Shown here: positions 31,405 to 41,446 of the stretch, in pieces
How the letters are laid out: every line of letters starts with the position of its first letter
Numbering within the stretch: position 1 is the stretch's first letter
Position numbers and translations under genes: made by a program
The notes under the pieces: generated by a model
The model's database searches: none
What the model was told of the DNA's origin: nothing
The model's input: the letters and a program-made list of their open reading frames with translations, nothing else
NCBI RefSeq assembly: GCF_030646015.1
Contig: NZ_JAUSLT010000019.1
Span: 99,617-163,616 of the forward strand
Origin: Bradyrhizobium sp.
GTDB taxonomy: Bacteria > Pseudomonadota > Alphaproteobacteria > Rhizobiales > Xanthobacteraceae
Direction: 5' to 3'
DNA: 64,000 nt

Positions 31405-32325
31405 GCCTACCCTCGAAGAACTGCTCGAAGTCCAGGAGCATTTTGGCCTCCCGGGGCCAGCACTTGTCGAGAAGGATTGGCATGTCGTCAAGGCGCTGGC
31501 CGCCATCGCGGCCGTCGATACCGGCGATTTCCGCATCGTGTTCGGTGGCGGCACGGCGTTGAGCCGCGCTCACAGGCTCACCAAGCGCATGTCGGAAGAT
31601 GTCGACCTCAAGATCGTCCGCGATAAGGCTCCAACGCGCAGCGAGCTTCGGAAGTTGCGCACAAAAATTACCGATGCGCTGCTGGGTGCCGGCTTTGCCT
31701 TCGACCCCGAGAACAAAGACCATCGCGTCACGATGTACGAAGGGCGCTACACAAAATACCAACTTCCCTACAAACCGATCGCCGAGGGAAAAGGCATCCT
31801 GCGTCCTGATGTCCAGATTGAAACAGCGGTGTTTCCGATGTGGCGCGATGCCGTAGACAAACCCGTGATCTCCTTCATCGCCGAGGCCTATGGCCGCGAT
31901 CCGGAATTGCCGAAGATCGCCTGTTCCTCCGTTCTTGAAACCGCCGCCGAGAATTCGTGGCGTTGACATGGCGCGCGGGCTCGGAACTGGCGGGTCTGCG
32001 CGAGGAGCGCGACCCGACGCTGGTTCGGCATATCTATGACCTGCACATGATCCGCGACGAGTACGACGTGAAGGCAGCTGCCACGCTGGCCCATGAAGTG
32101 ATGCTCGCGGATGCCGCGACACGCGGCGATAGTTTCCCGGCATGGAAGAAAGACCCGCTCGGCGAAACGCTGCGCGCGATCGGGGGTATTTCCAAGGACA
32201 AGGTGTTCGTGGATGGCTATGCGAATTTCCAACGCGACATGGTCTACGGCGAAAAGCCGGATTTCACGACGGCGATGGGAACGCTCAACACGCTGGCCGA
32301 TCATCTCAAGCAGCTTAAGGTCTAA
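31394..32325 (+). pseudogene. AbiEii-type nucleotidyltransferase toxin, frameshifted
   Basis: Translation from TTG 31394 behind GGAG gives 190 residues with the nucleotidyltransferase signature GGGTALSRAHRLTKRMSEDVDL (first part) and then stops at 31966. The missing C-terminal half continues in another frame (ALTWRAGSELAGLREE onward to 32325). At 31951-31956 the expected GAG-AAx-TTC has lost one base after 31953. A single deletion thus splits an otherwise complete toxin. The N-terminal half keeps the catalytic motif, but the truncated product is unlikely to be active. A sequencing error is the alternative. Confidence 0.82.
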
Positions 32326-32407
32326 GACAACCGCCGTTCCTTCACTCGCCCGACGATCATTTGCCGCCGTCGCTTTCATCAATAAGAAGCGGGCGGCGCA
32401 CCCAATC

Positions 32408-33283
32408 CTACTTCCGCGTCCCGTCCTCGATGATCTCGACGATGCGCGACATGTCCTGCTGGGCGCGGCCCTGAAAGACGCCGTGCTTCAGGACCAGCCG
32501 TACCGCCTGGCTCACCCACATGGGAACGCCGAGTTCCTCGCCCTGCTCGATGGCGAGATCGACATCCTTCATCAGGATCTCGATGGTCGCGCCGAAGTCG
32601 AAGGTGCGCGGCAGCACGGCGTCGGGGAAGATGTGCGTCGTTGCGAAATTGCGGCCGGTGCCATTGTTGAGAATTTGCAGCATGGCGTCGTCGGGAATAC
32701 CGGCCTTGGCCGACATGGTCATGGCCTCGGAGGTCGCGACCAGCGCGACGGCGCAGAGCATGTTGTTGGTGAGTTTCATGACCTGCGCGGCCCCCGGCCT
32801 GTCACCGGCAACGACGACCGTCTTGCCCCACAGCTGGAACACCGGCATCAGGTCGGCAACCTTGCCCGGATCGCCTGATACCATCATGGCCAGCGTTCCG
32901 GCTTTGGCTCCGGCGACGCCGCCGCTGATCGGGACATCGATGACGGTGATGCCGGCCGCTGCGCATTCCTGTTCGATCTCACGGACAAACGTCACACCGA
33001 CCGTGCAGGTGTTGACCAGTGTTTTCAACGCCTTCCCGGCGAGCAAGCCGTCCGGCCCGGACAGCGCATGCCGAAAAATCTCGAGCGTCGGCAGCGAGAC
33101 GATCACCGTGTCGCATGCGTCAGCCAATTCCCTTGGCGACGCCGCCCGCCGCGCCTGACGCTCGATCAGCGGGAGCATGGCTTCCTCGCGGACATCACAG
33201 ACCCATAATTCGTGCCCGCCGTCGAGCAACTTGCCCGCCATCGGTTGACCCATGTTGCCGAGGCCGAGGCAGCCGATGCGCAT
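32408..33283 (-). CDS. NAD(P)-dependent beta-hydroxyacid dehydrogenase
   Basis: The product is 291 residues, standard for the 3-hydroxyisobutyrate/tartronate semialdehyde reductase family. It starts at the ATG at 33283 with the Rossmann motif IGCLGLGNMGQPMAGKLL, then IDVPISGGVAGAKAGTLAMM for substrate binding and the catalytic Lys in VMKLTNNML. The exact substrate is not predictable. A VOC-family gene lies upstream in the same direction and may form an operon with it. Confidence 0.9.
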   Translation of the reverse strand: MRIGCLGLGNMGQPMAGKLLDGGHELWVCDVREEAMLPLIERQARRAASPRELADACDTVIVSLPTLEIFRHALSGPDGLLAGKALKTLVNTCTVGVTFVREIEQECAAAGITVIDVPISGGVAGAKAGTLAMMVSGDPGKVADLMPVFQLWGKTVVVAGDRPGAAQVMKLTNNMLCAVALVATSEAMTMSAKAGIPDDAMLQILNNGTGRNFATTHIFPDAVLPRTFDFGATIEILMKDVDLAIEQGEELGVPMWVSQAVRLVLKHGVFQGRAQQDMSRIVEIIEDGTRK

Positions 33284-33360
33284 CGTGGTACTCCAGTGAG
33301 GGGGCGATCCTGCCGGAAGCGAGCCGGCCTTGGTCTCGGGATGGCGATAGAGAATTTCGA

Positions 33361-33783
33361 TTATGCGCCAGGCGCCTTGTAGTCGGTCTGGTGGACCTCG
33401 ACGATGGTGCCGTCGGGGTCCTGCAGGAAGATCTGGTACCATCCGGCGATGGCCCAAACGCCGTAGTCGGCGAACTGGATATTCTTCTCCCGCAGCATGG
33501 CCTTGAAGGCCTCGATATCGTCGGTGCGAAACGCGATGTGACCACGATCGAGCGGATTGAGACTCTGCTTGGTTCGGAATGCGACGCCGAGGTCCTGCGG
33601 CGAGATGTGAAACTCGGTCGTGCCGTCGGTCAGAAACTCGACCTTGCGGTCGTAGCCCTGCGAGGTGATTCGCGCATCATCGTAGCCTGACGCCGGCTTC
33701 ATATCGAAAAGCGACCGGTAAAATTCCGCGACCGCGCCAACGTCCTTGGTCGAATAGTTCACGTGATGGAGTTTCAGTTCCAT
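33361..33783 (-). CDS. VOC (glyoxalase/bleomycin resistance/dioxygenase) family protein
   Basis: The product is 140 residues, one VOC module pair: ELKLHHVNYSTKDVGAVAEF at the N-terminus with a metal-binding His, HIAFRTDDIEAFKAMLRE in the middle and a terminal IFLQDPDGTIVEVHQTDY with the conserved Glu. Such proteins are metal-dependent lyases, isomerases or dioxygenases. It is 77 bases before the dehydrogenase in the same direction. Confidence 0.85.
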   Translation of the reverse strand: MELKLHHVNYSTKDVGAVAEFYRSLFDMKPASGYDDARITSQGYDRKVEFLTDGTTEFHISPQDLGVAFRTKQSLNPLDRGHIAFRTDDIEAFKAMLREKNIQFADYGVWAIAGWYQIFLQDPDGTIVEVHQTDYKAPGA

Positions 33784-33849
33784 GAGATTTCCCTTCCTGT
33801 CGATCAGACAGTGAAGCTACGCCGAAAGCCAGCGATCATAAAGGTGAGC

Positions 33850-34480
33850 GCCTGTGTGACGCGCTGTGTGACTACCCGACGGGCAAATCAGTTCGTCAGG
33901 TGCATTTCCCCGGTCAAGCGATTTATTTCTGTTTTTCAGAAATATTTCGCTTCGCGCCTGACCCAAATCAGATCCATATCCATCGCTGTCCCGTCCCATT
34001 TAGAGGGGCGTTGGCCATCGTCACGAACGTTGGGGCGGGATGCGGTGGACGCGGCAGCGTCGGGCGCGCAGGTGGTTGCAGGGCGGGATCAACTCCGTGA
34101 GCGACCGGACGGCGCGCTGGCGAACGGTGCTGTTGCGTACGGTGAAATCGTGTGGATCCGACGCCTCGACGCTGGCGTCAAGTCTTGCGGAGGTGCTGAA
34201 AGCCCGACCGGGCCGAGGTGCCGGTTTCCGGAAGGCGACGGAGACTAGAAAGCCCGCTACTCCCGGGTGAGCGCGAGATAAGCCGTCAAGCCATTGCGCA
34301 GGGAAGGCCGGAGTGTTTCCGCTGAACCTGTATGCTCATGTGCGTTTCTTGTTGTGCGAGTTTGCACATGAGACCGCGGGTGCAGCGCGCACCCGGTCTT
34401 CCCTGCGCCCTCTCGATTTACAGGGCGGAACGAATTGCAGAACTTCGGGCGCATCGCGCCGCGAGATCGCATCGGCGTGT
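33850..34480. repeat. Long dispersed non-coding repeat element
   Basis: No credible gene lies in this 0.6 kb. The succession TGTGTGACTACCCGACGGGC, GGGGCGTTGGCCATCGTCA, GGACGGCGCGCTGGCGAACG, GTGCAGCGCGCACCCGG and CTTCCCTGCGCCCTCT is one I recall at many intergenic sites of Bradyrhizobium and its relatives, often mis-called as short proteins. It contains stable hairpins (CGGGTGCAGCGCGCACCCG near 34377-34395 and a TCATGTGC/GCACATGA pair near 34333-34371). Its function is unknown. Confidence 0.6.
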
Positions 34481-34488
34481 CTGAGGCC

Positions 34489-34576
34489 GTCATGCCCGGG
34501 CTTGACCCGGGCATCCACGTCTTGGCCGCGCGTCAGCAAGAAAGACGTGGATGGCCGGGTCAAGCCCGGCCATAAC
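34489..34576. repeat. Palindromic repeat, CGTGGATGGCCGGG type
   Basis: The left part (TCATGCCCGGGCTTGACCCG, ATCCACGTCTT) pairs with the right part (AAGACGTGGATGGCCGGGTC and on) around GGCCGCGCGTCAGCA. Each half also has its own small palindrome. It belongs to a family I recall as dispersed in the genus. It abuts the longer repeat at 33850-34480. Confidence 0.7.
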
Positions 34577-34683
34577 GAAGAGGGGTTTCCTCTTGGCTGT
34601 TTGAAAATTGAATCCGTAAACAAACACCGCTGTCATCGCCCGGCTTGACCGACGACAGTATTGATTGTGGCGCGGAGACGCCC

Positions 34684-34860
34684 TCACCTCTCTTCGGAGA
34701 CCACGTGGTTGCAGGCGTAGCAGCGGAAGATCCGCATGGCGGCGCTGCCGATGATGGGTTGAAGATCGCTGAGATGCGTCATGGCCGCGCCGCATTTGTC
34801 GCAGGTGCGCGACGGGGCATCCGGGCTGTCAGGCGGGACCTTCGCAACGGTAGCTGCCAT
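34684..34860 (-). CDS. Small zinc-ribbon protein
   Basis: The product is 58 residues from the ATG at 34860; the frame upstream is unconserved. It has a zinc ribbon: CDKCGAAM then, 22 residues on, FRCYACNHVV. The rest is a short Pro-rich N-terminus. Small zinc ribbons of this kind are common hypothetical proteins in Bradyrhizobium; role unknown. It lies downstream of potI in the same direction. Confidence 0.65.
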   Translation of the reverse strand: MAATVAKVPPDSPDAPSRTCDKCGAAMTHLSDLQPIIGSAAMRIFRCYACNHVVSEER

Positions 34861-35019
34861 TTGATCGGCCTTGCTGGACGAGGAAATATACAACACGGCA
34901 ATGCGCCGGGGGCGGACTTGTTCGTGAGTCTGTTGCGCGATCGTGTCCGGGCGTTGACGGCATGGTGGCCGCCAGCAGTCAATTTTGCTCACGCTCAAGG
35001 CAAAGGAAACACCGTAGAA

Positions 35020-35838
35020 CTACAGGGGCGCCGCGCTCTCGCCCCGCGCGCTGGTCAGCTTCGTGGCGACCGACGCTGCCACGATGACGACCGTGATCAA
35101 TCCCAGCACCAGCGTGCAGATGGCGTTGATCTGCGGCTTCACGCCGAGCCGTACCTCCGAATAGATCCGGATCGGCAGCGTCGCCGAGCCGGGGCCGGTG
35201 GTAAAACTCGCGATCACGACGTCGTCCAGCGACAGCGTGAACGCCAGCATCCAGCCCGCCACGATCGAGGGCAGGATCAGCGGCAGGGTCACACTCACAA
35301 ATGCCCGCAGCGGATCGCAGCCGAGATCCATCGCGGCCTCCTCCAGGCTGCGGTCGAGCTTGCCCAGCCGCGACTGCACCACGACCGTGACAAAACACAT
35401 GGTCAGCGTGGTGTGGGCGATCGTAACGGTCCAGAAGCCGCGCTCGGCATTGAGTGCCACGAACAGCAGCAGCAGCGACAGCCCGGTGATGACTTCCGGC
35501 ATCACAAGCGGCGCATAGAGCATGCCGGAGAACAGCGTGCGGCCCTTGAAGCGTTCGCCGCGCGACAGTGCCACGGCTGCGAGCGTGCCGAGCAGCGTCG
35601 CCAGCGTCGCGGACACCGCCGCCACCTTGAAACTCATCCAGGCCGCATCCAGCATGGCGCGGTCGTTGAAGAACTCGCTGTACCAGCGCAGCGACCAGCC
35701 GCCCCACACCGTCACCAGCCGCGAGGCGTTGAACGAATAGATCACCAGGATGACGATCGGCAGATAGAGAAACACGAGACCGAGCGCCAGCGAGGTGACG
35801 TTGAAGCGCGAGATCCTGCGGAACGGACGCGCCGTCAT
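35020..35838 (-). CDS. potI: Polyamine-type ABC transporter permease (PotI-like)
   Basis: The product is 272 residues with six membrane helices and the permease EAA loop (SLEEAAMDLGCDPLRAFVSV). It starts with the ATG at 35838, which overlaps the stop of potH by four bases (ATGA), so an apparent longer frame to 36252 is not the gene. It forms the transmembrane channel with PotH. Spermidine/putrescine is the family default; the true substrate is uncertain without the binding protein. Confidence 0.9.
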   Translation of the reverse strand: MTARPFRRISRFNVTSLALGLVFLYLPIVILVIYSFNASRLVTVWGGWSLRWYSEFFNDRAMLDAAWMSFKVAAVSATLATLLGTLAAVALSRGERFKGRTLFSGMLYAPLVMPEVITGLSLLLLFVALNAERGFWTVTIAHTTLTMCFVTVVVQSRLGKLDRSLEEAAMDLGCDPLRAFVSVTLPLILPSIVAGWMLAFTLSLDDVVIASFTTGPGSATLPIRIYSEVRLGVKPQINAICTLVLGLITVVIVAASVATKLTSARGESAAPL

Positions 35839-36745
35839 CGCCCCGCCTCCAGCTGGCGGCGCTGCAGCCGGTCGTACAGCGCCAGCGGAACCACCAGCAG
35901 CACCAGCAACACCACTGCGACGGCGGCGGCCACCGGCCAGTCCTTGTTGGTGAAGAATTCCAGCCACAGGGTCTGGCCGATCATCATCGAATCCGAACCC
36001 GCCAGGAGGTCCGGAATGACGAATTCGCCGAGAATCGGAATGAAGCAGAGCAAGGCGCCGGCGCCGACGCCCGGCAGGGACAGCGGAAACGTCACCAGCC
36101 AGAACGTCGCTTGCGGCGATGCGCCGAGATCGTTGGCGGCTTCCGTGAGCGCCGGGTCCATCTTCGCCAGCGTGGCATAGAGCGGCAGGATCATGAACGG
36201 CAGATAGGAGTAGACGATGCCGAGATACATCGCGCTGTCGGTGGAGAGCCACACCACCGGCGCCGAGACGACATGCAGCGCCAGCAGGATCTGGTTGAGC
36301 AGGCCGTCATGCTGCAGGATGTTGATCCAGGCATAGATCCGGATCAGGAACGAGGTCCAGAACGGCACGATCACCAGCATCATCGCGATGCCCTGCCAGC
36401 GCTGCGGCAGCCGCGCCATGCCGTAGGCGATGGGATAGCCGATCAAAAGCAGGATCGCGGTCGAGACCGCGGCGACGACCAGGCTGCGCAGATAGGACAG
36501 CACATAGAGATTGTCGGAGACCAGCAGTCTGTAATTGTCCAGCGACAGCGCGGCGAAGGCTGCCTTGATCGCCGCAAGGCCTTGCGTGAAGTCGAACACC
36601 GGCAGATAGGGCGGCTGCGCCACCGCGGTCTGCGACAGGCTGATCTTCAGCACGAAGCCGAACGGCACCAGGAAAAACAATGCCATCCACAGATACGGCG
36701 CGATCGCGGCAAGCCGCGCAGGACCGGCGAAGATGCGCCGCGCGC

Positions 36746-36749
<4 letters not shown>
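35835..36749 (-). CDS. potH: Polyamine-type ABC transporter permease (PotH-like)
   Basis: The product is 304 residues, six membrane helices, with the EAA loop ALTEAANDLGASPQATFWLV. It starts with the ATG at 36749, overlapping the potG stop by ATGA. Order potG-potH-potI with four-base overlaps at both junctions shows a tight operon. Confidence 0.9.
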
Positions 36750-37936
<1,187 letters not shown>

Positions 37937-38051
37937 GTTCCCCGCCGGCGGAATGTGCCTGCACGCTAGCGGCGGATCGGCAAAGGCTCAACCCTGCTGT
38001 AAGATGACCGGCGACGGCACGACCATCCACCCCTTCGAGCGGAAGCGAAAC

Positions 38052-39371
38052 ATGAACCGGGACAATTATGACTTGCCGCTGACCACGCAATCGGACCGCG
38101 CCGCGGCATGCTACCGCGACGGCGTCGACTGCATGCTGTCGGCCTGGAACGGCGCCGGCGACGCCTTCGACCGCGCGATTGCAGAGGATCCCGGTTTTGC
38201 ACTGCCCTACGTAGCGCGGGCGCGCATCCACCAGATGAACATGGAAATCGCCGAGGCGCGCGCCAGGGCGGCGCAGGCGAGGCTGCTTGTGGCCGCAGCC
38301 AGTCCGCGCGAGCGGCGGCATGTCGAGATCATGGCCGCCACCATCGAGGGGCAGCCGATGGCGGCCTTATCCGGCGCCGAACAGCATCTCGAGGAATATC
38401 CGCGCGATGCCCTGATCCTGTCGCTGCTACTCGGCGCGTTCGGTCTCTACGCCTTCTCCGGACGCGCCGACCACGACGCCGCAAAACTCGCGATCTGCCA
38501 GCGTCACGCCAGCCATTACGGCGAAGACTGGTGGTTCCTCACCTATCTCGGCTGGTCGCATACCGAAGCAGGCCAACCCGGCATCGGCCGCACCCTGACC
38601 GAACGGGCCTTGCCGCAGCGGCCCGCCAACGCCAGCGCCGCGCACGGGCTTTCCCATGCGCTGTTCGAACAGGGCGAGACGGAGGCCGGCCGCGAGTTCC
38701 TGTCGTCCTGGCTGACGACACATGAAAAAGGCAGCTTCCTGCACGGGCATCTGTGCTGGCACGTCGCCCTGACGGCCATTGAAGCCGGCGATCCCGCCGC
38801 CGCCCTTGATATCTACCAGCGGCAGATCAGGCCGACCGGTTCGCCCTATCCGCCGCTGAACGTGTTCACCGATACGGCGTCGCTGCTGTGGCGGCTGTCG
38901 CTCGCCGGCCTGTCGGGGCTGGAGCCGCACTGGCGCGAAGTCGCCGCCTATGGCGAAAGATTCTTCCCGCAGGCGGGCGCGCATTTCGCGGACGTGCACT
39001 ATGCCCTGGCGGCTTCAGCCACGAACCCCGAGGGCTTGCAAGCAAGGCTGGGGCAAATGGAAGCGCGCGCCGCCGGCGGCAAGCTCGCCCCGGGTCCAGC
39101 CGCGATCGGCCTCTGTCGCGGCGTGCAGGCTTTCGCCGAAGGCGATCACGGGCGCGCCGTCCGCATCCTCGAACCGCTGATGCCCGAACTGGTACGGATC
39201 GGCGGCAGCCATGCCCAGCGCGAATTGTGGGAAGACACCTTCATCGTGGCATGCCTGCGCGCCGGACATGGCGACAAGGCCGCGCAAATAATTTCCAGGC
39301 GGCTGCACCGCCGGCCGTCGGGGCGCGATGCGGCGTGGCTGCGGGAAGCGCAGCCGGCGGCGCAGTCCTGA
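38052..39371 (+). CDS. TPR-repeat protein, TTC38-like
   Basis: The product is 439 residues from the ATG at 38052 with a GGAAG ribosome site. It is all-helical with tetratricopeptide-like repeats (AGDAFDRAIAEDPGFALPYV, GWSHTEAGQPGIGRTL, ASAAHGLSHALFEQGETEAG, HLCWHVALTAIEAGDP). The HGLSHALFEQG and LCWHVAL motifs are those of the TTC38 family, soluble proteins of unknown activity. It diverges from the pot operon across 115 bases. Confidence 0.82.
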   Translation: MNRDNYDLPLTTQSDRAAACYRDGVDCMLSAWNGAGDAFDRAIAEDPGFALPYVARARIHQMNMEIAEARARAAQARLLVAAASPRERRHVEIMAATIEGQPMAALSGAEQHLEEYPRDALILSLLLGAFGLYAFSGRADHDAAKLAICQRHASHYGEDWWFLTYLGWSHTEAGQPGIGRTLTERALPQRPANASAAHGLSHALFEQGETEAGREFLSSWLTTHEKGSFLHGHLCWHVALTAIEAGDPAAALDIYQRQIRPTGSPYPPLNVFTDTASLLWRLSLAGLSGLEPHWREVAAYGERFFPQAGAHFADVHYALAASATNPEGLQARLGQMEARAAGGKLAPGPAAIGLCRGVQAFAEGDHGRAVRILEPLMPELVRIGGSHAQRELWEDTFIVACLRAGHGDKAAQIISRRLHRRPSGRDAAWLREAQPAAQS

Positions 39372-39436
39372 GCCGCAGCCGAGCTTCACGAAAATATCCT
39401 TCCATCTGGCACGCCAAAAGGAGTACTCTTGGACGT

Positions 39437-39667
39437 ATGACGAAGCTATTGGATCAGGCCCTTGAGGTCGCGCGCAGCCTGCCGTCGGACGCGCAGGACG
39501 ACATTGCCCGTGTCATTCTTCAACTCGCTGGCGAAAGTGATACACAGCCCATCACACTTTCGGCAGATGAGCGGGCAGCGATCGCCGTTTCGAAGGACGC
39601 CGCGGCTCGCGGCGAATTTGCGAGCGACGCACAAGTCCGCGCGACCTGGGCCAAACACGGGCTGTGA
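39437..39667 (+). CDS. Antitoxin of a ParE/RelE-type pair
   Basis: The product is 76 residues, Asp/Glu/Ala-rich and helical (LLDQALEVARSLPSDAQDDI, then LSADERAAIAVSKDAAARGE), ending VRATWAKHGL, a form seen in antitoxins beside ParE-like toxins. The ATG at 39437 is 15 bases behind AAAGGAG, slightly far. It overlaps the toxin start by four bases (GTGA), which couples their translation. DNA binding probably resides in the N-terminus; no operator was recognised. Confidence 0.78.
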   Translation: MTKLLDQALEVARSLPSDAQDDIARVILQLAGESDTQPITLSADERAAIAVSKDAAARGEFASDAQVRATWAKHGL

Positions 39668-39957
39668 AACTCCGTTACACCCTTCCGGCGCTTGCCGACC
39701 TCAACTCCATCCTCGACTATATTGCCGCCAATTCGCCACGCGGAGCCAACCGCGTTCAAAAACGCGTGCAAGAGATCGTCGAGCTGCTGCTGGCTCATCC
39801 TTATAGCGGCCTCCGCACTGAGGATCCCACAATTCGTCGTCTATCGACGCCGCCCTATCCCTACTACGTTTTCTACGAAGTGGCGGACCAGGAGATCATC
39901 ATCCACGCCATCCGACATGCTGCTCGCAATCCCTCCGGAATGCCGGGATCCACGTAA
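39664..39957 (+). CDS. ParE/RelE superfamily toxin
   Basis: The product is 97 residues with the fold signature LRYTLPALADLNSILDYIAA, RVQKRVQEIVELLLAHPYSG, and YPYYVFYEVADQEIIIHAIR then HAARNP. It begins with GTG at 39664 inside the antitoxin stop. ParE members poison gyrase and RelE members cut mRNA; the HAIRHAARNP end is more ParE-like. The frame is intact, so the pair is probably functional. Confidence 0.85.
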   Translation: MKLRYTLPALADLNSILDYIAANSPRGANRVQKRVQEIVELLLAHPYSGLRTEDPTIRRLSTPPYPYYVFYEVADQEIIIHAIRHAARNPSGMPGST

Positions 39958-39967
39958 CCGAGTCGAG

Positions 39968-41437
39968 CTAGGGCTTGGCGGCCATGAACGCCGCCAGCGC
40001 GTCGCGGTCGGCTGCTGGCATGGTCAAACCGAGTTTGGAGCGCCGCCACAGAATGTCATCGGGGAAGCGCGCCCATTCCCTGATCATGAGATGGCGCACC
40101 TCCGCGCCCGTCAGCTCCGGCCCGAAGGCCGGCCCGAGGTCGGCGCGCTCCGTGGCGTCACCCAGGATGGCCGCGAGGCGCGAGCCGTAGGCGGCGACCA
40201 GGCGCCGCGCCTGAGGCTCCGAGAGAAACCGCCAGCGCGCGACGGCCGCGTCGACCTCGGTTTCGAACCGTTCCCACGCAAAGTCGCCGCCCGGCAGCGG
40301 CGTGCGAGCGGTCCAGCGCGGCGACATCGGATAGAACGGCGTGAGCCGGGCGACCGCCCGCTCCGCGCGCAGCCGCGCGGTGGTGACGTCGCCGCCGAAG
40401 ATCGTCAGCAATGGCGCCTTGCCGCGCGTCCGGTCGAACGCCATCGCGCCATCCCGCGCGGCGCGCCCGCGCGCCGGACCCGCCACCAGATTGGCACCGG
40501 ACACCGTCCTGATCACGTCGACCAGCTCGATCCGGTCGCGGAAATAGCGGTTGGCCGCGTCACAGAGATAGCCGACATCGCCTGACGTCATCGACACCGC
40601 GGCGGGATCGCCCTTGAAGGCGTGCCCGACGGTCCCGATCAGCGTGAAATCGCGCTCGTAGGGGCTGGCGAAAATCAGCCGCCGGTCGCTGTTCTGGAAT
40701 ACATAGACGTTGTCGGTATCGAACAGGCGCCTGACCACGATCTGGCTGATCTGGACCGCGCCGAATTCGGGCGGCTTCATGCGCAACACGGTTTCCGCGA
40801 CCGACGCGGTCCAGGCGCCCGACGCGTTGACCAGCGCGCGGGCCGTGACCACCCGGCGGTGGCCGCGATCGATCACCACCAGCCGCCAGCTGTCGAGCCG
40901 GTCGGCGCGGACGCAGCGCGCGCCGGTGCGGATGTCGGCGCCGCGCTCGGCGGCATCGACCGCAGTGAGAACCACCAGCCGGGAATCGTCGACCACGCAG
41001 TCGGAATATTCGAAGGCAAGGCCGATCGGCCGCTTCAGCGCGTTGCCGACCGGATGGTGGGTGATATCGATGGTGGCCGACGCCGGCAGCCGTGGGCGCG
41101 CGGCGAGGCGATCATACAGCAACAGCCACGACCTAAGTACCCAGGGCTGACGCTCGTCGGAATGGGCGGGAATGACAAAACGCATCGGACGCACCAGATG
41201 CGGCGCGGTGCGCAGCCAGGTGTCGCGCTCCCTCAGCGCCGCGCGGACGCGAAACAACCCCCGGCGCTCCAGCACCTGGAGATCGCCGTGGATCAGCCGG
41301 GGCGAGGCCTGCGACGCGCCGGCGCCGAGATCGCCCTGCTCCAGCAGGATCACGCGCAGGCCGCGTCCGGCGGCGTCGCGCGCGATGCTGACGCCGTTGA
41401 GGCCCCCGCCGATGATAGCCAGATCGTAATCTGCCAT
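39968..41437 (-). CDS. glpD: Glycerol-3-phosphate dehydrogenase (FAD)
   Basis: The product is 489 residues from the ATG at 41437, close to the usual length. The FAD motif YDLAIIGGGLNGVSIARDAA, the ASQASPRLIHGDLQVLERR segment, and the C-terminal domain (EVRHLMIREWARFPDDILWR) identify the aerobic membrane-associated enzyme that oxidises glycerol-3-phosphate to dihydroxyacetone phosphate and feeds quinone. No glpF or glpK lies beside it; the neighbour upstream is a c-di-GMP protein that ends ten bases from its start. Confidence 0.92.
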   Translation of the reverse strand: MADYDLAIIGGGLNGVSIARDAAGRGLRVILLEQGDLGAGASQASPRLIHGDLQVLERRGLFRVRAALRERDTWLRTAPHLVRPMRFVIPAHSDERQPWVLRSWLLLYDRLAARPRLPASATIDITHHPVGNALKRPIGLAFEYSDCVVDDSRLVVLTAVDAAERGADIRTGARCVRADRLDSWRLVVIDRGHRRVVTARALVNASGAWTASVAETVLRMKPPEFGAVQISQIVVRRLFDTDNVYVFQNSDRRLIFASPYERDFTLIGTVGHAFKGDPAAVSMTSGDVGYLCDAANRYFRDRIELVDVIRTVSGANLVAGPARGRAARDGAMAFDRTRGKAPLLTIFGGDVTTARLRAERAVARLTPFYPMSPRWTARTPLPGGDFAWERFETEVDAAVARWRFLSEPQARRLVAAYGSRLAAILGDATERADLGPAFGPELTGAEVRHLMIREWARFPDDILWRRSKLGLTMPAADRDALAAFMAAKP

Positions 41438-41446
41438 GCGCAAGCC

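Noticed and set aside
31951..31966. Programmed frameshift in the AbiEii gene
   Set aside because: GAGAATTC is not a slippery heptamer and no pseudoknot or stem follows; a plain deletion is simpler.
34040..34270. Small gene of about 76 codons
   Set aside because: It lies inside the dispersed repeat, and similar frames recur as mis-annotations of that element; no ribosome site is seen.
35839..36252. N-terminal extension of the potI frame
   Set aside because: It overlaps the middle of potH. The ATGA junction at 35835-35838 and the PotI start motif show the true start.
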